From Lantana camara (Eukaryota > Streptophyta > Magnoliopsida > Lamiales > Verbenaceae), in assembly GCA_037501455.1 (NCBI GenBank), contig CM074856.1:88672001-88736000 (forward strand): a DNA stretch of 64,000 nt, written 5' to 3'. Positions 23,971-37,097 of this stretch are shown here, piece by piece. The translations under genes were made by a program, and so were the position numbers. How positions within the stretch are numbered: position 1 is the first letter of the stretch; every line of letters begins with the position of its first letter. The notes below the pieces were generated by a model. The model had not been told where the DNA came from. It saw only the letters and a list, made by a program, of their open reading frames with translations, and did no database searches.

Positions 23971-24014
23971 TCGGTGACAGGTTCTGCATATTCATGGCAT
24001 GAGCATCATGCATC
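23971..24014 (+). other. Conserved non-coding block, copy 1a
   Basis: TCGGTGACAGG, then CATATTCATGGCATGAGC, then ATCATGCATCG. The same arrangement occurs in element D (12213-12262, minus) and in the fragment at 58049-58096 (minus), as well as in LARD copy 2 at 31154-31197. Confidence 0.7.
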
Positions 24015-25444
24015 GATTTAAATTAATTGCTTTCTTTATCTATATGTACATTATGTTTAATTAATATAATTGCTCCAACGTGTTGCATCGTTGCATCTTT
24101 AATTGTTTACTATGTGCATTGGCATGTTAATCCAACATGCATGGCTCAGTGTTTAATTGGTAGGGAATGGCTACGCCTTGTCCATCAAGCGATTCCTTGA
24201 TCAAGGCTTACTCGAATCAAGACGAGAAGAATAGTTGGGTTATATCTTGGGAGTTCTGGGCATATAGCTTAGCTAGCACAATCTTCACCGAAGAAACTAA
24301 GTTGAAGAGTTTTGGAGAAACCTTAATCTCAGAGGCGTAGTAACGAATTCAACTAAACTTCCAAATAATGGAGCATTGGTTAGGAAATAATGTAACTCCT
24401 TTTCGATCCTTGAAGGGATTACCTTTAGTTGAAAGAATGGAAATACAAGAGGGGATCAAATTAGTCTAGATTTCAAGAAGAGCGAGAAAGAGAAAAGTTG
24501 GGGATTAGAAGGGTTTGAATTGAACCTTAGGAGTGAATTAAAGAAACGGAAGTGGCTCATCAAAAAAAAAATTCAATGAAAGAAGGATTCATGGAGTTGG
24601 ACATGTAAGAGCGAAAAATTTTAAGGGGGAGAGCACGACCGAGAGGTGAGTTGGAGGATGGGAGTGGTGCTCGAATGAATATGTTAGGAGTAATGACGAG
24701 GATGCAAATTAAGGAGAATCTGGGAGTCCTAAGGGTGGTGATTTGGAATGAATACGACGGCGGTTATGGTTAAGCTGTTAAGAGAGAAGCTGCGTATGGA
24801 ATCCTGATCTGGAGGTGATGGAATCATAATAGAGCTTCTATGAACTTCTAAGTTAGAATTAACAAGGGAAACCGAATCAAGCTATCCTATAAGGGGATGG
24901 TGTCAATCAAGATTTATTCAATGAAGTATGAAGGGGTCCAAGACAATATTATCGAGTTATTAGTTATATCAAAGGTGACTAAGAAGGAAACTTAAGAAGG
25001 GACCAAATAGAAAAGGATGATAATTGGAAGATTACTTCAAATTTCAAGAATCATCAAGAACCTCCTGTCATTGATTAAAGAATTATGGGACCAGTTATCG
25101 AATATAACATTGTGGGAAAAAGGGAATGAACGGACAATAGGAACGGAAGGTGGGAAAAGATTTGTGTTGAGAGAGACCATAAGAATAAACACCGTAAGGT
25201 CGGGATCGAATCATCAAGTTTGTCAGAGTGGTTATCCTCGGGGATATGTTGAGCACCGATAAGAATTGAAGAAGTTGGGTAGCAATACAAGTTAGAAAGG
25301 ATCTAAGAATATACTCCTTAAAGAATTCATCAATCGCTTCACCGGGGAACCCTGAAGAGGTTCAAAACAAGCGGGGCACTGAGCTACATTCGGGACAGAT
25401 CATACCTTGGACAAAGACAACTCACAAATCTGAATTTTGCAACT

Positions 25445-25492
25445 ACGGTGAACGGTACTTATAGCATTCATGATACATGCATCCATGCAAAT
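25445..25492 (+). other. Conserved non-coding block, copy 1b
   Basis: ACGGTGAACGGTAC, then CATTCATGATACATGC, then ATCCATGCAAAT. A second version of the block at 23971 within the same internal domain. Its GGTGAACGGTAC part is the closest match to the version in element D. Confidence 0.7.
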
Positions 25493-25669
25493 TTAACCTA
25501 CATTTTTTTTATTAGGTGCTTTGATCTTGTACTGTGTTAAATTACTTGGAGTAATTGGAATCATGTGGGCTACGTTTATTACTTGCTTTGGGTGCCTTAC
25601 GCGATTTTAAATTTGGTTTTGCGTGAGTTGCTTGGGAGTATTGGAGACTTCCTTGTTTTATTTTCGGTT

Positions 25670-25855
25670 GAGAGACGGGGTGCTCTCTTGTTTATAAGAG
25701 ACGGGGATTCTCTTATTTTGTTTGAGAGACGGGGTACTCTCTTTACTTGCGAGAGACGGGGTTCTCTCATTGTTGTTGGAGAGACGGGGTTCTCTCATTG
25801 CTGCTCGAGGGACGGGGCTCTCTCCTTGTTGCTTGTGAGAGACGGGGAATCTCTC
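25670..25855 (+). repeat. Seven-unit array of mini-hairpins before the polypurine tract
   Basis: Seven units about 27 bases apart share AGAGACGGGG followed by TCTCT. GAGAG and CTCTC can pair around an ACGGGGN loop in nearly every unit. Some units change both arms in step (AAGAGAC...TCTCTT). The array makes an unbroken 125-codon frame at 25565-25942, which I take to be an artefact of the repeat. Confidence 0.85.
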
Positions 25856-25901
25856 ATTGTTTGTTTTCAAGCGTGTTGTGAATCCGAGAACGGATTCTTT
25901 T

Positions 25902-25915
25902 TAAGGGGGAGAGAT
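25902..25915 (+). other. LARD polypurine tract, copy 1
   Basis: AAGGGGGAGAGAT directly precedes LTR 2. In copy 2 (33086-33099) it reads AAGAGGGAGAGAT, a G-to-A change in the G run. Confidence 0.88.
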
Positions 25916-28900
25916 TGTAACGCCCCAGTTTTTCAGTTTTAATAATGTGGCGTAATTGTTTATACATTGCGCGATTTAATTATTTAATTATATGATTAAT
26001 TGTTTATAAATGTTTATATTTGATTTAAACTATAAACTATTGTTATTTTAATTTAATTCATTTTATTTTACTTTGATACTTAGTGTTTAAATTCTTAATT
26101 AAGGTTTCATGTTACCTTAACTATTTCGGTAATTTCGTTAATTAATTTCAACATGTTATTAGTTGGCTTTAATTTATTTAAAATGGAATTTAAGTTTTAG
26201 TAATTAATTTATAACATTATGAATTCATTTTGCGCATGAGTGTTCTATTTGTACTTCGTTCATATATGTAATGATATCGGATTGGTATGGAATTTTAGTA
26301 TGTCGTAAATATGTGTGTTATGAACATGCCTTTATGCTCGGTTTATGTTTTCGGATTCATTTGACGCGTTAACGAATTTAATTTTGATTGTGGAACCAAA
26401 TCGGGGGCTAACGAGCAATTAGCGCACCCTTGGTTCTGTACGTGATATCTTGAGCTCGGGAATTCGGATTCGAATTCCGACACCTCCGTTGCCTTCGTAT
26501 AGACGATTCGGAGACAATGGAACAAGCCTCATACCTTTTTGAAATCATTAAGACCTCCGAAATCCAACCGTAACGAGCAACTCGTGCAAGAAGAGCTCCT
26601 TTTGTTGACTAGTCTTCATGGTAGGACCCTCAACACTCCTCTAACCTAACCAAAGCTTAACCATGACTTTTGTACCTTGAGTTAACCCTTTCTCCTCACT
26701 TTTAGCAGCAAAACACGATCCAAACTTTCCCCTTTTCATCTGGAACTGATCGAGAGAGAGGGAGAGAAGAAAGGAAGAGAAAACCCTTGGCCATTCTTGT
26801 GATTTTGAGCTCAAATCACCTCTCTTCTTCTTCTAATCTTCAAGGTATGAACATTTATGTCTTCTCTACTCTATTATTCTTCATTTCATCTACTTACATC
26901 ATGATTTGGATCAGATTTGATTAGGGTTTGGGTGATGAGTTTGGTATGAACTTTTAGGGATTTTTGCTCTTGTGACCTATTTGCTTGTGTAGCTGATTTT
27001 CTTGCTTATACATGATCATATGAACTTGTTTCTTTGTTTATTTCTTTCCTAACTGATAGTACATGATGTTAGGAGGATTTCATCTCTTGACCCTTTGATG
27101 AAATTATGAGATATGGAGCTCCAAACTTGATGATCAAACTGCTTCCCCTGTTTTTCGAACTGCTGCTGTTCATTTTGATTTGTTGCTTGATCAAATGATC
27201 TTCTTTTCATGTGAATTTGCATGGATATTATGTACACTCATTGATCTATATGTTAGAATTCATGTTTCAAGTATTTGGATCCATTGTAAGCCTCAAAACC
27301 GAAAGACATGGTCTGTTCTTATGCATGATTCATGACAGACTTGTTGCTGTTGCGTTTTGTAACTTGTTGGTCATTCTAATGTGCTTTAAATTGTGTTATT
27401 TCGCATATATATGAAGTATATTAGTTTTTTAGTATGTTAGCATGCATTCCCCAAGGTTTCAGATCCAAATTCAACCCCTAAGTACTTGATCATGGCTGAT
27501 TGAACCAATAGGGCTTTTATGTGCGATTTTGGCGACCCAGTTTTACTGCATGATTTAGATGCTCTTAACGTGTGATTTAGCCTTTACACTCTAAATGAAA
27601 AATGTTCCTAACATGCTAAATATGTTTTATATTAAGTTTCATAGCATTTGGAGTTGATTTTGTATGCTTTTGGATTGATTTGGTATGAGATCAGTTTTAC
27701 CGGAAAAACTCTGTGAACGTTTTAAGTTCTGTACCGTGACACCCCCGTATCTCATTTACACTTAAGTGTGAGACACGGGCATGTCACACCTTCTGGGCAG
27801 GTCTGTACTGATCCACGGTCGTGGCTCAGTTTGGCTAAGAGGGGTGACACCCCCCGTGTCCCTTCCCTTGCGCAGTCCTTGTTGCTTCCTTTTCGGTTTT
27901 TGATTTATTTCACCTCCTTAATGACTTGATCTCCTTTTGTGATGAACTATGAACTTGTTTTGCTATGTTTTAGGGGTATTGTGGTTTAATTTCATGACAT
28001 TTGGATGAGTTGTAGGCATGCTTTTGCTTAATGCCGTTTATATGTGTTTATATGTCGTTTATGAATCGCGTAACTCATTTTCTATAGCATATGATTCCTT
28101 CTTGTTGTCAAACCTTGGAAATATGCTATCTTATGTAATATGAAGTATGTAGTAGCATGTTGGGAGAGCTTGAATATGTACTATGCTCCTATTTGAATTC
28201 TTGAATTAATTTTATTGGAGATATGAATTGATGAATTTGAACGAAAATGAATGAATGAGTGAATGACTTGGTTATACAATTTAAATGACTTAATAGTGCA
28301 CATGAGCACGTTCATGACATAATATCATCTTTGTGCATTCATATCATGCTTGAGCATTGCCGTGCGTCATATATGGTTCATTTAGAGTCTTGAGTCTCAC
28401 GAACACGTCATGTTGTCTTTTGTACAGTTTATCTCCAGGGTGGAGAGATCTTGATCCTTCGGGCACTTGGTAACTCGTTCCTTGTTTCGTCACGGTTCAG
28501 GTGAGGGTGGTTTTGTTTTAGCTATGTAACAAACCCTACAACCCTTACGTGAAAAGCTTTGGCCAAAACCTTATGTTTATATATATATGGTTTTCAAATG
28601 AAGTTATCGAGTAAATTCTTCTGATTTATACGTATGAGCGTGTATAAGCTTAAAAATGGTTTTATAATGAGGCTATGCTCCAAACCGTGTGTCTTCATGC
28701 TAGCTACGGATTCGGATGACACGGAGAGGTACGTATATAGCATATGTCGAGTTACACGGTAAAGTATGATTTCTTATAGTATGTATCCTATGTATGAATT
28801 GATATATTTGGCGAGACACATTTATATTTATGTTTGTTCGGGCCCCGGGACTTAGTATATGTGGCTAACCGAGGAAGCAAGGGTTGACGGGGATCCCATA

Positions 28901-29930
28901 TACTAGTCCCAACCAAACTACGGTGATACCGGCCCTCACTAGGAGGTTTAGCGGGGAATGGGAGCTGAGTGCCCTTGGGGGATTCATGTACCCCCATTGG
29001 CCTATGTATGAACCGGTGGCCGGGTCTTGCAAGCCCGTCCACCACCCGGAGGAAGAAGGTTGGTTATGATTTATGCTTATGCTTATGAATATGTTTATGA
29101 TATGATTATGCACCGTGCGGGAAAGCCGGGACACGGATTGCCCAAACGAATATGTTTATGTTATGATTTATAGTATGCGTGTATTATGATATATTGCATG
29201 ATCACCTAATCAACATATTAATGATATTTGTCGTACACGGTCGGAGTTTGGTTGGAGATTGTGCACGCTCTCTCGCCGAGCCTTATGTTTATGTATGATT
29301 TATGAATGTAATGAATTAATATGATTAGTCATAAAATCCGAGCACTGATTAGTCATTCTCTTGCCCTTTTTGGGAACTAAGTTCAAATAAAACCTTGTTC
29401 GGAATTTATGACTTGCATGTGCATGTTTTTATATATATATCGCTCCTGCTCACTCAGTCTTCTAGAGACTGACCCTCTCCCTCCCCAACACTTTAGTGTG
29501 CAGGTTTGGCTTTGGAGTTTCGAGCTAGGCGGAGGTGTTTGGAGTCTTTAAGTTGGTCAAGTTAGGTTAGGAGAGTCTCTGCACTCACATATGTATGGGA
29601 ATTATGTTTGATTCGATTCTGCAGTATCATGAACTTGAATAATTATGTAATTGTTATTGAATTGTTTTTACTGGGTTTTGCTATGAATTTAAAAGAGGCC
29701 TGAAGAGCCCAAATTCTGCTTATGGGTTGTGTGTTTGAATTTTGGCTTTGCAATGCATTATATTTTGGTTGATTGGTTATCATTGCAGGGTCTAGCTCCG
29801 CCTGGCCTAGGAGGGTTTTTATGTTTGTCTCCCGTTCGCTATGGTTTGATATGGGTGCGGATTAGCTGTTTCGTTACTCGTGTTGAGCCTTAGTGCGGGG
29901 GATGTGGTGCCTCAAGTGCGGGGTGCTACA
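25916..29930 (+). repeat. LARD LTR 2 (middle)
   Basis: Same ends as LTR 1, 4,015 bases. It shares with LTR 3 many variants not in LTR 1 along its whole length, for example near its start and in the terminal 150 bases, and also has its own changes such as CTCAAGTGCGGGG near the end. Confidence 0.93.
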
Positions 29931-32900
29931 TCCTTAAGTGGTATCAGAGCCCGGTTGCAAAACCGGTGTTCTTGAGTCATGTTTGAGTCAGTTAGGTCGC
30001 ACGGCATAGGAACAACTTGTTAATATGTTCATTGCATCGATTTGGCATGAATATTTGATACTAATTGTTGGAAATTGCTTAATACCTGTATACCAACTAC
30101 TCTTTCATTTAGTTGCTTTAAATGTTGCATTTTGCATTCTATGGGCATTGATTCATTCAACTACGTGCCATGAGCATACACTAATCCTCATGCACCCATA
30201 TTTGAGTTGATCTTTCTTATATAGGCTACTACCATGCAAACAAAGCTACAATTCACACCAACTACAATTGACAAGGTAACTTGAATGCCGAGTGTTGAAA
30301 TTCCGTGGCTTGCACAATGGAACTATCTATCATGGCTCGTATCATGGGAGGAAGCTTGGATCACGGGAAGGTTCATCAATCATGCCCTACCTACAGACCT
30401 TGAAGGTTCTTAACATACCAGAATTGCAAAGACTCAAGTTCTAACTTGAGGGATGTGTGAGACAACGAGAGGGGTGTGGAACTCTTCACCACCCCGATTT
30501 TGAAGACCTTTAATACAAGATTAAATGCTCCAAGGTTCACCGTTGAAGCTCCGAGTTTGGAATGGTTGGATGATTGGAAGACCAAATTGGGAAGCTTCAA
30601 GGGATCGGATACAAGATGTGTTAAAAGGGTTCGACTCAACTCAGATGCAAGGATTGGGAGCCGTTAATCATAAAGCTCACTATGAGGTCAACTATGGAAG
30701 CTCACTTGATACGAATATAAGCGTGGGACAACAAATGGACGCAAGGCAAAGATACTTATGAGCATCGAGGAATACAAATCCTGTCGTCTTCTCAGAACCT
30801 TATGGAGACATCAAGAAGCAAGCAAGAATGGAAAGCGTTATCACGGGTGAATTATGCGCGTAGATCGGAAACAAAGGATAAGCTAAAGGAACTTTAACCG
30901 GAGAGCACATCAAGATGAAGATTCGGATGACCTTTAGAGGTTGATGCTTGGAAGTACGTTGAGGGGTAAACTCCATTGACAAATAAGACCTTGGGTTCAA
31001 AAATAGCACGTTCGGGCCATGGGATATACAAACGGATGGAAGAAGATTGGGGAGATTCGAAAACCATGGAAAGCTAAGGAATTATCAATGTCTTCAAAGA
31101 AAGTTACAATTATGGGAATGAGGAACACGTCATCAAGCTAAAAGCTTACCACCTCGGTGACAGGTTCTGCATATTCATGGCATGAGCATCATGCATCGAT
31201 TTAAATTAATTGCTTTCTTTATCTATATGTACATTATGTTTAATTAATATAATTGCTCCAACGTGTTGCATCGTTGCATCTTTAATTGTTTACTATGTGC
31301 ATTGGCATGTTAATCCAACATGCATGGCTCAGTGTTTAATTGGTAGGGAATGGCTACGCCTTGTCCATCAAGCGATTCCTTGATCAAGGCTTACTCGAAT
31401 CAAGACGAGAAGAATAGTTGGGTTATATCTTGGGAGTTCTGGGCATATAGCTTAGCTAGCACAATCTTCACCGAAGAAACTAAGTTGAAGAGTTTTGGAG
31501 AAACCTTAATCTCAGAGGCGTAGTAACGAATTCAACTAAACTTCCAAATAATGGAGCATTGGTTAGGAAATAATGTAACTCCTTTTCGATCCTTGAAGGG
31601 ATTACCTTTAGTTGAAAGAATGGAAATACAAGAGGGGATCAAATTAGTCTAGATTTCAAGAAGAGCGAGAAAGAGAAAAGTTGGGGATTAGAAGGGTTTG
31701 AATTGAACCTTAGGAGTGAATTAAAGAAACGGAAGTGGCTCATCAAAAAAAAAATTCAATGAAAGAAGGATTCATGGAGTTGGACATGTAAGAGCGAAAA
31801 ATTTTAAGGGGGAGAGCACGACCGAGAGGTGAGTTGGAGGATGGGAGTGGTGCTCGAATGAATATGTTAGGAGTAATGACGAGGATGCAAATTAAGGAGA
31901 ATCTGGGAGTCCTAAGGGTGGTGATTTGGAATGAATACGACGGCGGTTATGGTTAAGCTGTTAAGAGAGAAGCTGCGTATGGAATCCTGATCTGGAGGTG
32001 ATGGAATCATAATAGAGCTTCTATGAACTTCTAAGTTAGAATTAACAAGGGAAACCGAATCAAGCTATCCTATAAGGGGATGGTGTCAATCAAGATTTAT
32101 TCAATGAAGTATGAAGGGGTCCAAGACAATATTATCGAGTTATTAGTTATATCAAAGGTGACTAAGAAGGAAACTTAAGAAGGGACCAAATAGAAAAGGA
32201 TGATAATTGGAAGATTACTTCAAATTTCAAGAATCATCAAGAACCTCCTGTCATTGATTAAAGAATTATGGGACCAGTTATCGAATATAACATTGTGGGA
32301 AAAAGGGAATGAACGGACAATAGGAACGGAAGGTGGGAAAAGATTTGTGTTGAGAGAGACCATAAGAATAAACACCGTAAGGTCGGGATCGAATCATCAA
32401 GTTTGTCAGAGTGGTTATCCTCGGGGATATGTTGAGCACCGATAAGAATTGAAGAAGTTGGGTAGCAATACAAGTTAGAAAGGATCTAAGAATATACTCC
32501 TTAAAGAATTCATCAATCGCTTCACCGGGGAACCCTGAAGAGGTTCAAAACAAGCGGGGCACTGAGCTACATTCGGGACAGATCATACCTTGGACAAAGA
32601 CAACTCACAAATCTGAATTTTGCAACTACGGTGAACGGTACTTATAGCATTCATGATACATGCATCCATGCAAATTTAACCTACATTTTTTTTTATTAGG
32701 TGCTTTGATCTTGTATTGTGTTAAATTACTTAGAGTAATTGGAATCATGTGGGCTACGTTTATTACTTGCTTTGGGTGCCTTATGCGATTTTAAATTTGG
32801 TTTTGCGTGAGTTGCTTGGGAGTATTGGAGACTTCCTTGTTTTATTTTCGGTTGAGAGACGGGGTGCTCTCTTGTTTATAAGAGACGGGGATTCTCTTAT

Positions 32901-33099
32901 TTTGTTTGAGAGACGGGGTACTCTCTTTACTTGCGAGAGACGGGGTTCTCTCATTATTGTTGGAGAGACAGGGTTCTCTCATTGCTGCTCGAGGGACGGG
33001 GCTCTCTCCTTGTTGCTTGTGAGAGACGGGGAATCTCTCATTGTTTGTTTTCAAGCGTGTTGTGAATCCGAGGACGGATTCTTTTTAAGAGGGAGAGAT
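29931..33099 (+). mobile_element. LARD internal domain 2 (non-coding)
   Basis: Near-identical copy of internal domain 1 with the same primer site (29939-29950), conserved blocks and hairpin array (32854-33039). The differences are mostly transitions, as in GACGCAAGGCAAAG against GACGCAAAGCAAAG. No coding potential is evident. Confidence 0.9.
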
Positions 33100-36000
33100 T
33101 GTAACGCCCCAGTTTTTCAGTTTTAATAATGTGGCGTAATTGTTTATACATTGCGCGATTTAATTATTTAATTATATGATTAATTGTTTATAAATGTTTA
33201 TATTTGATTTAAACTATAAACTATTGTTATTTTAATTTAATTCATTTTATTTTACTTTGATACTTAGTGTTTAAATTCTTAATTAAGGTTTCATGTTACC
33301 TTAACTATTTCGGTAATTTCGTTAATTAATTTCAACATGTTATTAGTTGGCTTTAATTTATTTAAAATGGAATTTATGTTTTAGTAATTAATTTATAACA
33401 TTATGAATTCATTTTGCGCATGAGTGTTCTATTTGTACTTCGTTCATATATGTAATGATATCGGATTGGTATGGAATTTTAGTATGTCATAAATATGTGT
33501 GTTATGAACATGCCTTTATGCTCGGTTTATGTTTTCGGATTCATTTGACGCGTTAACGAATTTAATTTTGATTGTGGAACCAAATCGGGGGCTAACGAGC
33601 AATTAGCGCACCCTTGGTTCTGTATGTGATATCTTGAGCTCGGGAATTCGGATTTGAATTCCGACACCTCCGTTGCCTTCGTATCGATGATTCGGAGACA
33701 ATGGAACAAGCCTCATACCTTTTTGAAATCATTAAGACCTCCGAAATCCAACCGTAACGAGCAACTCGTGCAAGAAGAGCTCCTTTTGTTGACTAGTCTT
33801 CATGGTGGGTCCCTCAACACTCCTCTAACCTAACAAAAGCTTAACCATGACTTTTGTACCTTGAGTTAACCCTTTCTCCTCCCTTTTAGCAGCAAAAACC
33901 GATCCAAACATTCCCCTTTTCAGCTGGAACTGATCGAGAGAGAGGGAGAGAAGAAAGGAAGAGAAAACCCTTGGCCATTCTTGTGATTTTGAGCTCAAAT
34001 CACCTCTCTTCTTCTTCTAATCTTCAAGGTATGAACATTTATGTCTTCTCTACTCAATTATTCTTGATTTCATCTACTTACATCAAGATTTGGATCAGAT
34101 TTGATTAGGGTTTGGGTGATGAGTTTGGTATGAACTTTTAGGGATTTTTGCTCTTGTGACCTATTTGCTTGTGTAGCTGATTTTCTTGCTTATACATGAT
34201 CATATGAACTTGTTTCTTGGTTTATTTCTTTCCTAACTGATAGTACATGATGTTAGGAGGATTTCATCTCTTGACCCTTTGATGAAATTATGAGATATGG
34301 AGCTCCAAACTTGATGATCAAACTGCTTCCCCTGTTTTTCGAACTGCTGCTGTTCATTTTGCTTTGTTGCTTGATCAAATGATCTTCTTTTCATGTGAAT
34401 TTGCATGGATATTATGTACACTCATTGCTCTATATGTAAGAATTCATGTTTCAAGTATTTGGATCCATTGTAAGCCTCAAAACCGAAAGACATGGCCTGT
34501 TCTTATGCATGATTCATGACAGACTTGTTGCTGTTGCGTTTTGTAACTTGTTGGTCATTCTAATGTGCTTTAAATTGTGTCATTTCGGATATATATGAAT
34601 TATATTAGTTTTTTAGTATGTTAGCATGCATTCCCCAAGGTTTCAGATCCAAATTCAACCCCTAAGTACTTGATCATGGCTGATTGAACCAATAGGGCTT
34701 TTATGTGCGATTTTGGCGACCCAGTTTTGCTGCATGATTTAGATGCTCTTAACGTGTGATTTAGCCTTTACACTCTAAATGAAAAATGTTCCTAACATGC
34801 TAAATATGTTTTATATTAAGTTTCATAGCATTTGGAGTTGATTTTGTATGCTTTTGGATTGATTTGGTATGAGATCAGTTTTACCGGAAAAACTTTGTGA
34901 ACGTTTTAAGTTCTGTACCGTGACACCCCCGTGTCTCATTTACACTTAAGTGTGAGACACGGGCGTGTCACACCTTCTGGGCAGGTCTGTACTGATCCAC
35001 GGTCGTGGCTCAGTTCGGCTAAGAGGGGTGACACCCCCCGTGTCCCTTCCCTTGCGCAGTCCTTGTTGCTTCCTTTTCGGTTTTTGATTTATTTCACCTC
35101 CTTAATGACTTGATCTCCTTTTGTGATGAACTATGAACTTGTTTTGCTATGTTTTAGGGGTATTGTGGTTTAATTTCATGACATTTGGATGAGTTGTAGG
35201 CATGCTTTTTCTTAATGCCATTTATATGTGTTTATATGTCGTTTATGAATCGCGTAACTCATTTTCTATAGCATATGATTCCTTCTTGTTGTCAAACCTT
35301 GGAAATATGCTATCTTATGTAATATGAAGTATGTAGTAGCATGTTGGGAGAGCTTGAATATGTACTATGCTCCTATTTGAATTCTTGAATTAATTTTATT
35401 GGAGATATGAATTGATGAATTTGAATGAAAATGAATGAATGAGTGAATGACTTGGTTATACGATTTAAATGCCTTAATAGTGCACATGAACACTTTCATG
35501 ACATAGTATAATCTTTGTGCATTCATATCATGCTTGAGCATTACCGTGCATCATATATGGTTCATTTAGAGTCTTGAGTCTCACGAACACGTCATGTTGT
35601 CTTTTGTACAGTTTATCTCCAGGGTGGAGAGATCTTGATCCTTCGGGCACTTGGTAACTCGTTCCTTGTTTCGTCACGGTTCAGGTGAGGGTGGTTTTGT
35701 TTTAGCTATGTAACAAACCCTACAACCCTTATGTGAAAAGCTTTGGCCAAAACCTTATGATTATATATATGTGGTTTTCAAATGAAGTTATCGAGTAAAT
35801 TCTTCTGATTTATACGTATGAGCGTGTATAAGCTTAAAAATGGTTTTGTAATGAGGCTATGCTCCAAACCGTGTGTCTTTATGCTAGCTACGGATTCGGA
35901 TGACACGGAGAGGTACGTATATAGCATATGCCGAGTTACACGGTAAAGTATGATTTCTTATAGTATGTATCCTATGTATGAATTGATATGTTTGGCGAGA

Positions 36001-37092
36001 CACATTTATATTTATGTTTGTTCGGGCCCCGGGACTTAGTATATGTGGCTAACCGAGGAAGCAAGGGCTGACGGGGATCCCATATACTAGTCCCAACCAA
36101 ACTACGGTGATACCGGCCCTCGCTAGGAGGTTTAGCGGGGAATGGGAGCTGAGTGCCCTTGGGGGATTCATGTACCCCCATTGGCTTATGTATGAACCGG
36201 TGGCCAGGTCTTGCAAGCCCGTCCACCACCCGGAGGAAGAAGGTTGGTTATGATTTATGCTTATGCTTATGAATCCGTGCGGGAAAGCCGGGACACGGAT
36301 TGCCCAAACGAATATGTTTATGTTATGATTTATGGTATGCTTGTATTATGATATATTGCATGATCACCTAATCAACATATTAATGATATTTGTCGTACAC
36401 GGTCGGAGTTTGGTTGGAGATTGTGCACGCTCACTCGCCGAGCCTTATGTTTATGTATGATTTATGAATGTAATGAATTAATATGATTAGTCATAAAATC
36501 CGAGCACTGATTAGTCATTCTCTTGCCCTTTTTGGGAACTAAGTTCAAATACAACCTTGTTCGGAATTTATGACTTGCATGTGCATGTTTTTATATATAT
36601 ATCGCTCCTGCTCACTCAGTCTTCTAGAGACTGACCCTCTCCCTCCCCAACACTTTAGTGTGCAGGTTTGGCTTTGGAGTTTCGAGCTAGGCGGAGGTGT
36701 TTGGAGTCTTTAAGTTGGTCAAGTTAGGTTAGGAGAGTCTCTGCACTCACATATGTATGGGAATTATGTTTGATTCGATTCTGCAGTATCATGAACTTGA
36801 ATAATTATGTAATTGTTATTGAATTGTTTTTACTGGGTTTTGCTATGAATTTAAAAGAGGCCTGAAGAGCCCAAATTCTGCTTATGGGTTGTATGTTTGA
36901 ATTTTGGCTTTGCAATGCATTATATTTTGGTTGATTGGTTATCATTGCAGGGTCTAGCTCCGCCTGGCCTAGGAGGGTTTTTATGATTGTCTCCCGTTCG
37001 CTATGGTTTGATATGGGTGCGGATTAGCTGTTTCGTTACTCGTGTTGAGCCATAGTGCGGGGGATGTGGTGCCTCACGTGCGGGGTGCTACA
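33100..37092 (+). repeat. LARD LTR 3
   Basis: Ends as in the other two, 3,993 bases. It lacks about 22 bases present in LTRs 1 and 2 just after TATGAATCCGTG (near 36272). Immediately followed by the right target duplication gggct. Confidence 0.93.
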
Positions 37093-37097
37093 GGGCT

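Larger units (their letters stand above)
22748..25915 (+). mobile_element. LARD internal domain 1 (non-coding)
   Basis: Starts with the primer site region and ends with a polypurine tract. It is purine-rich on the plus strand, and the longest ATG frames are about 80 to 125 codons with no recognisable domain, so I regard it as non-coding. Landmarks are the primer site (22756), conserved blocks at 23971-24014 and 25445-25492, and the hairpin array at 25670-25855. Internal domain 2 matches it almost base for base; I saw about ten differences. Confidence 0.9.
18732..37092 (+). mobile_element. Tandem LARD-like non-autonomous retrotransposon (LTR-int-LTR-int-LTR)
   Basis: Three LTRs of about 4 kb alternate with two internal domains of about 3.17 kb, all in the same orientation, with one pair of 5-bp duplications at the outer ends. 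The internal domains have a primer site and polypurine tract but no gag-pol. Long LTRs and a non-coding internal domain of this size fit the LARD class known from cereals. The outer duplication shows that one integration founded the structure and that it later became tandem, or that a concatemer integrated. It would need gag, RT and integrase in trans, plausibly from E-like chromoviruses that share its primer and LTR signals. Confidence 0.93.

Noticed and set aside
25565..25942. 125-codon ORF before LARD LTR 2 (also 32749-33126)
   Set aside because: It is produced by the 27-base hairpin array and runs into the LTR; no domain, and the array explains it.
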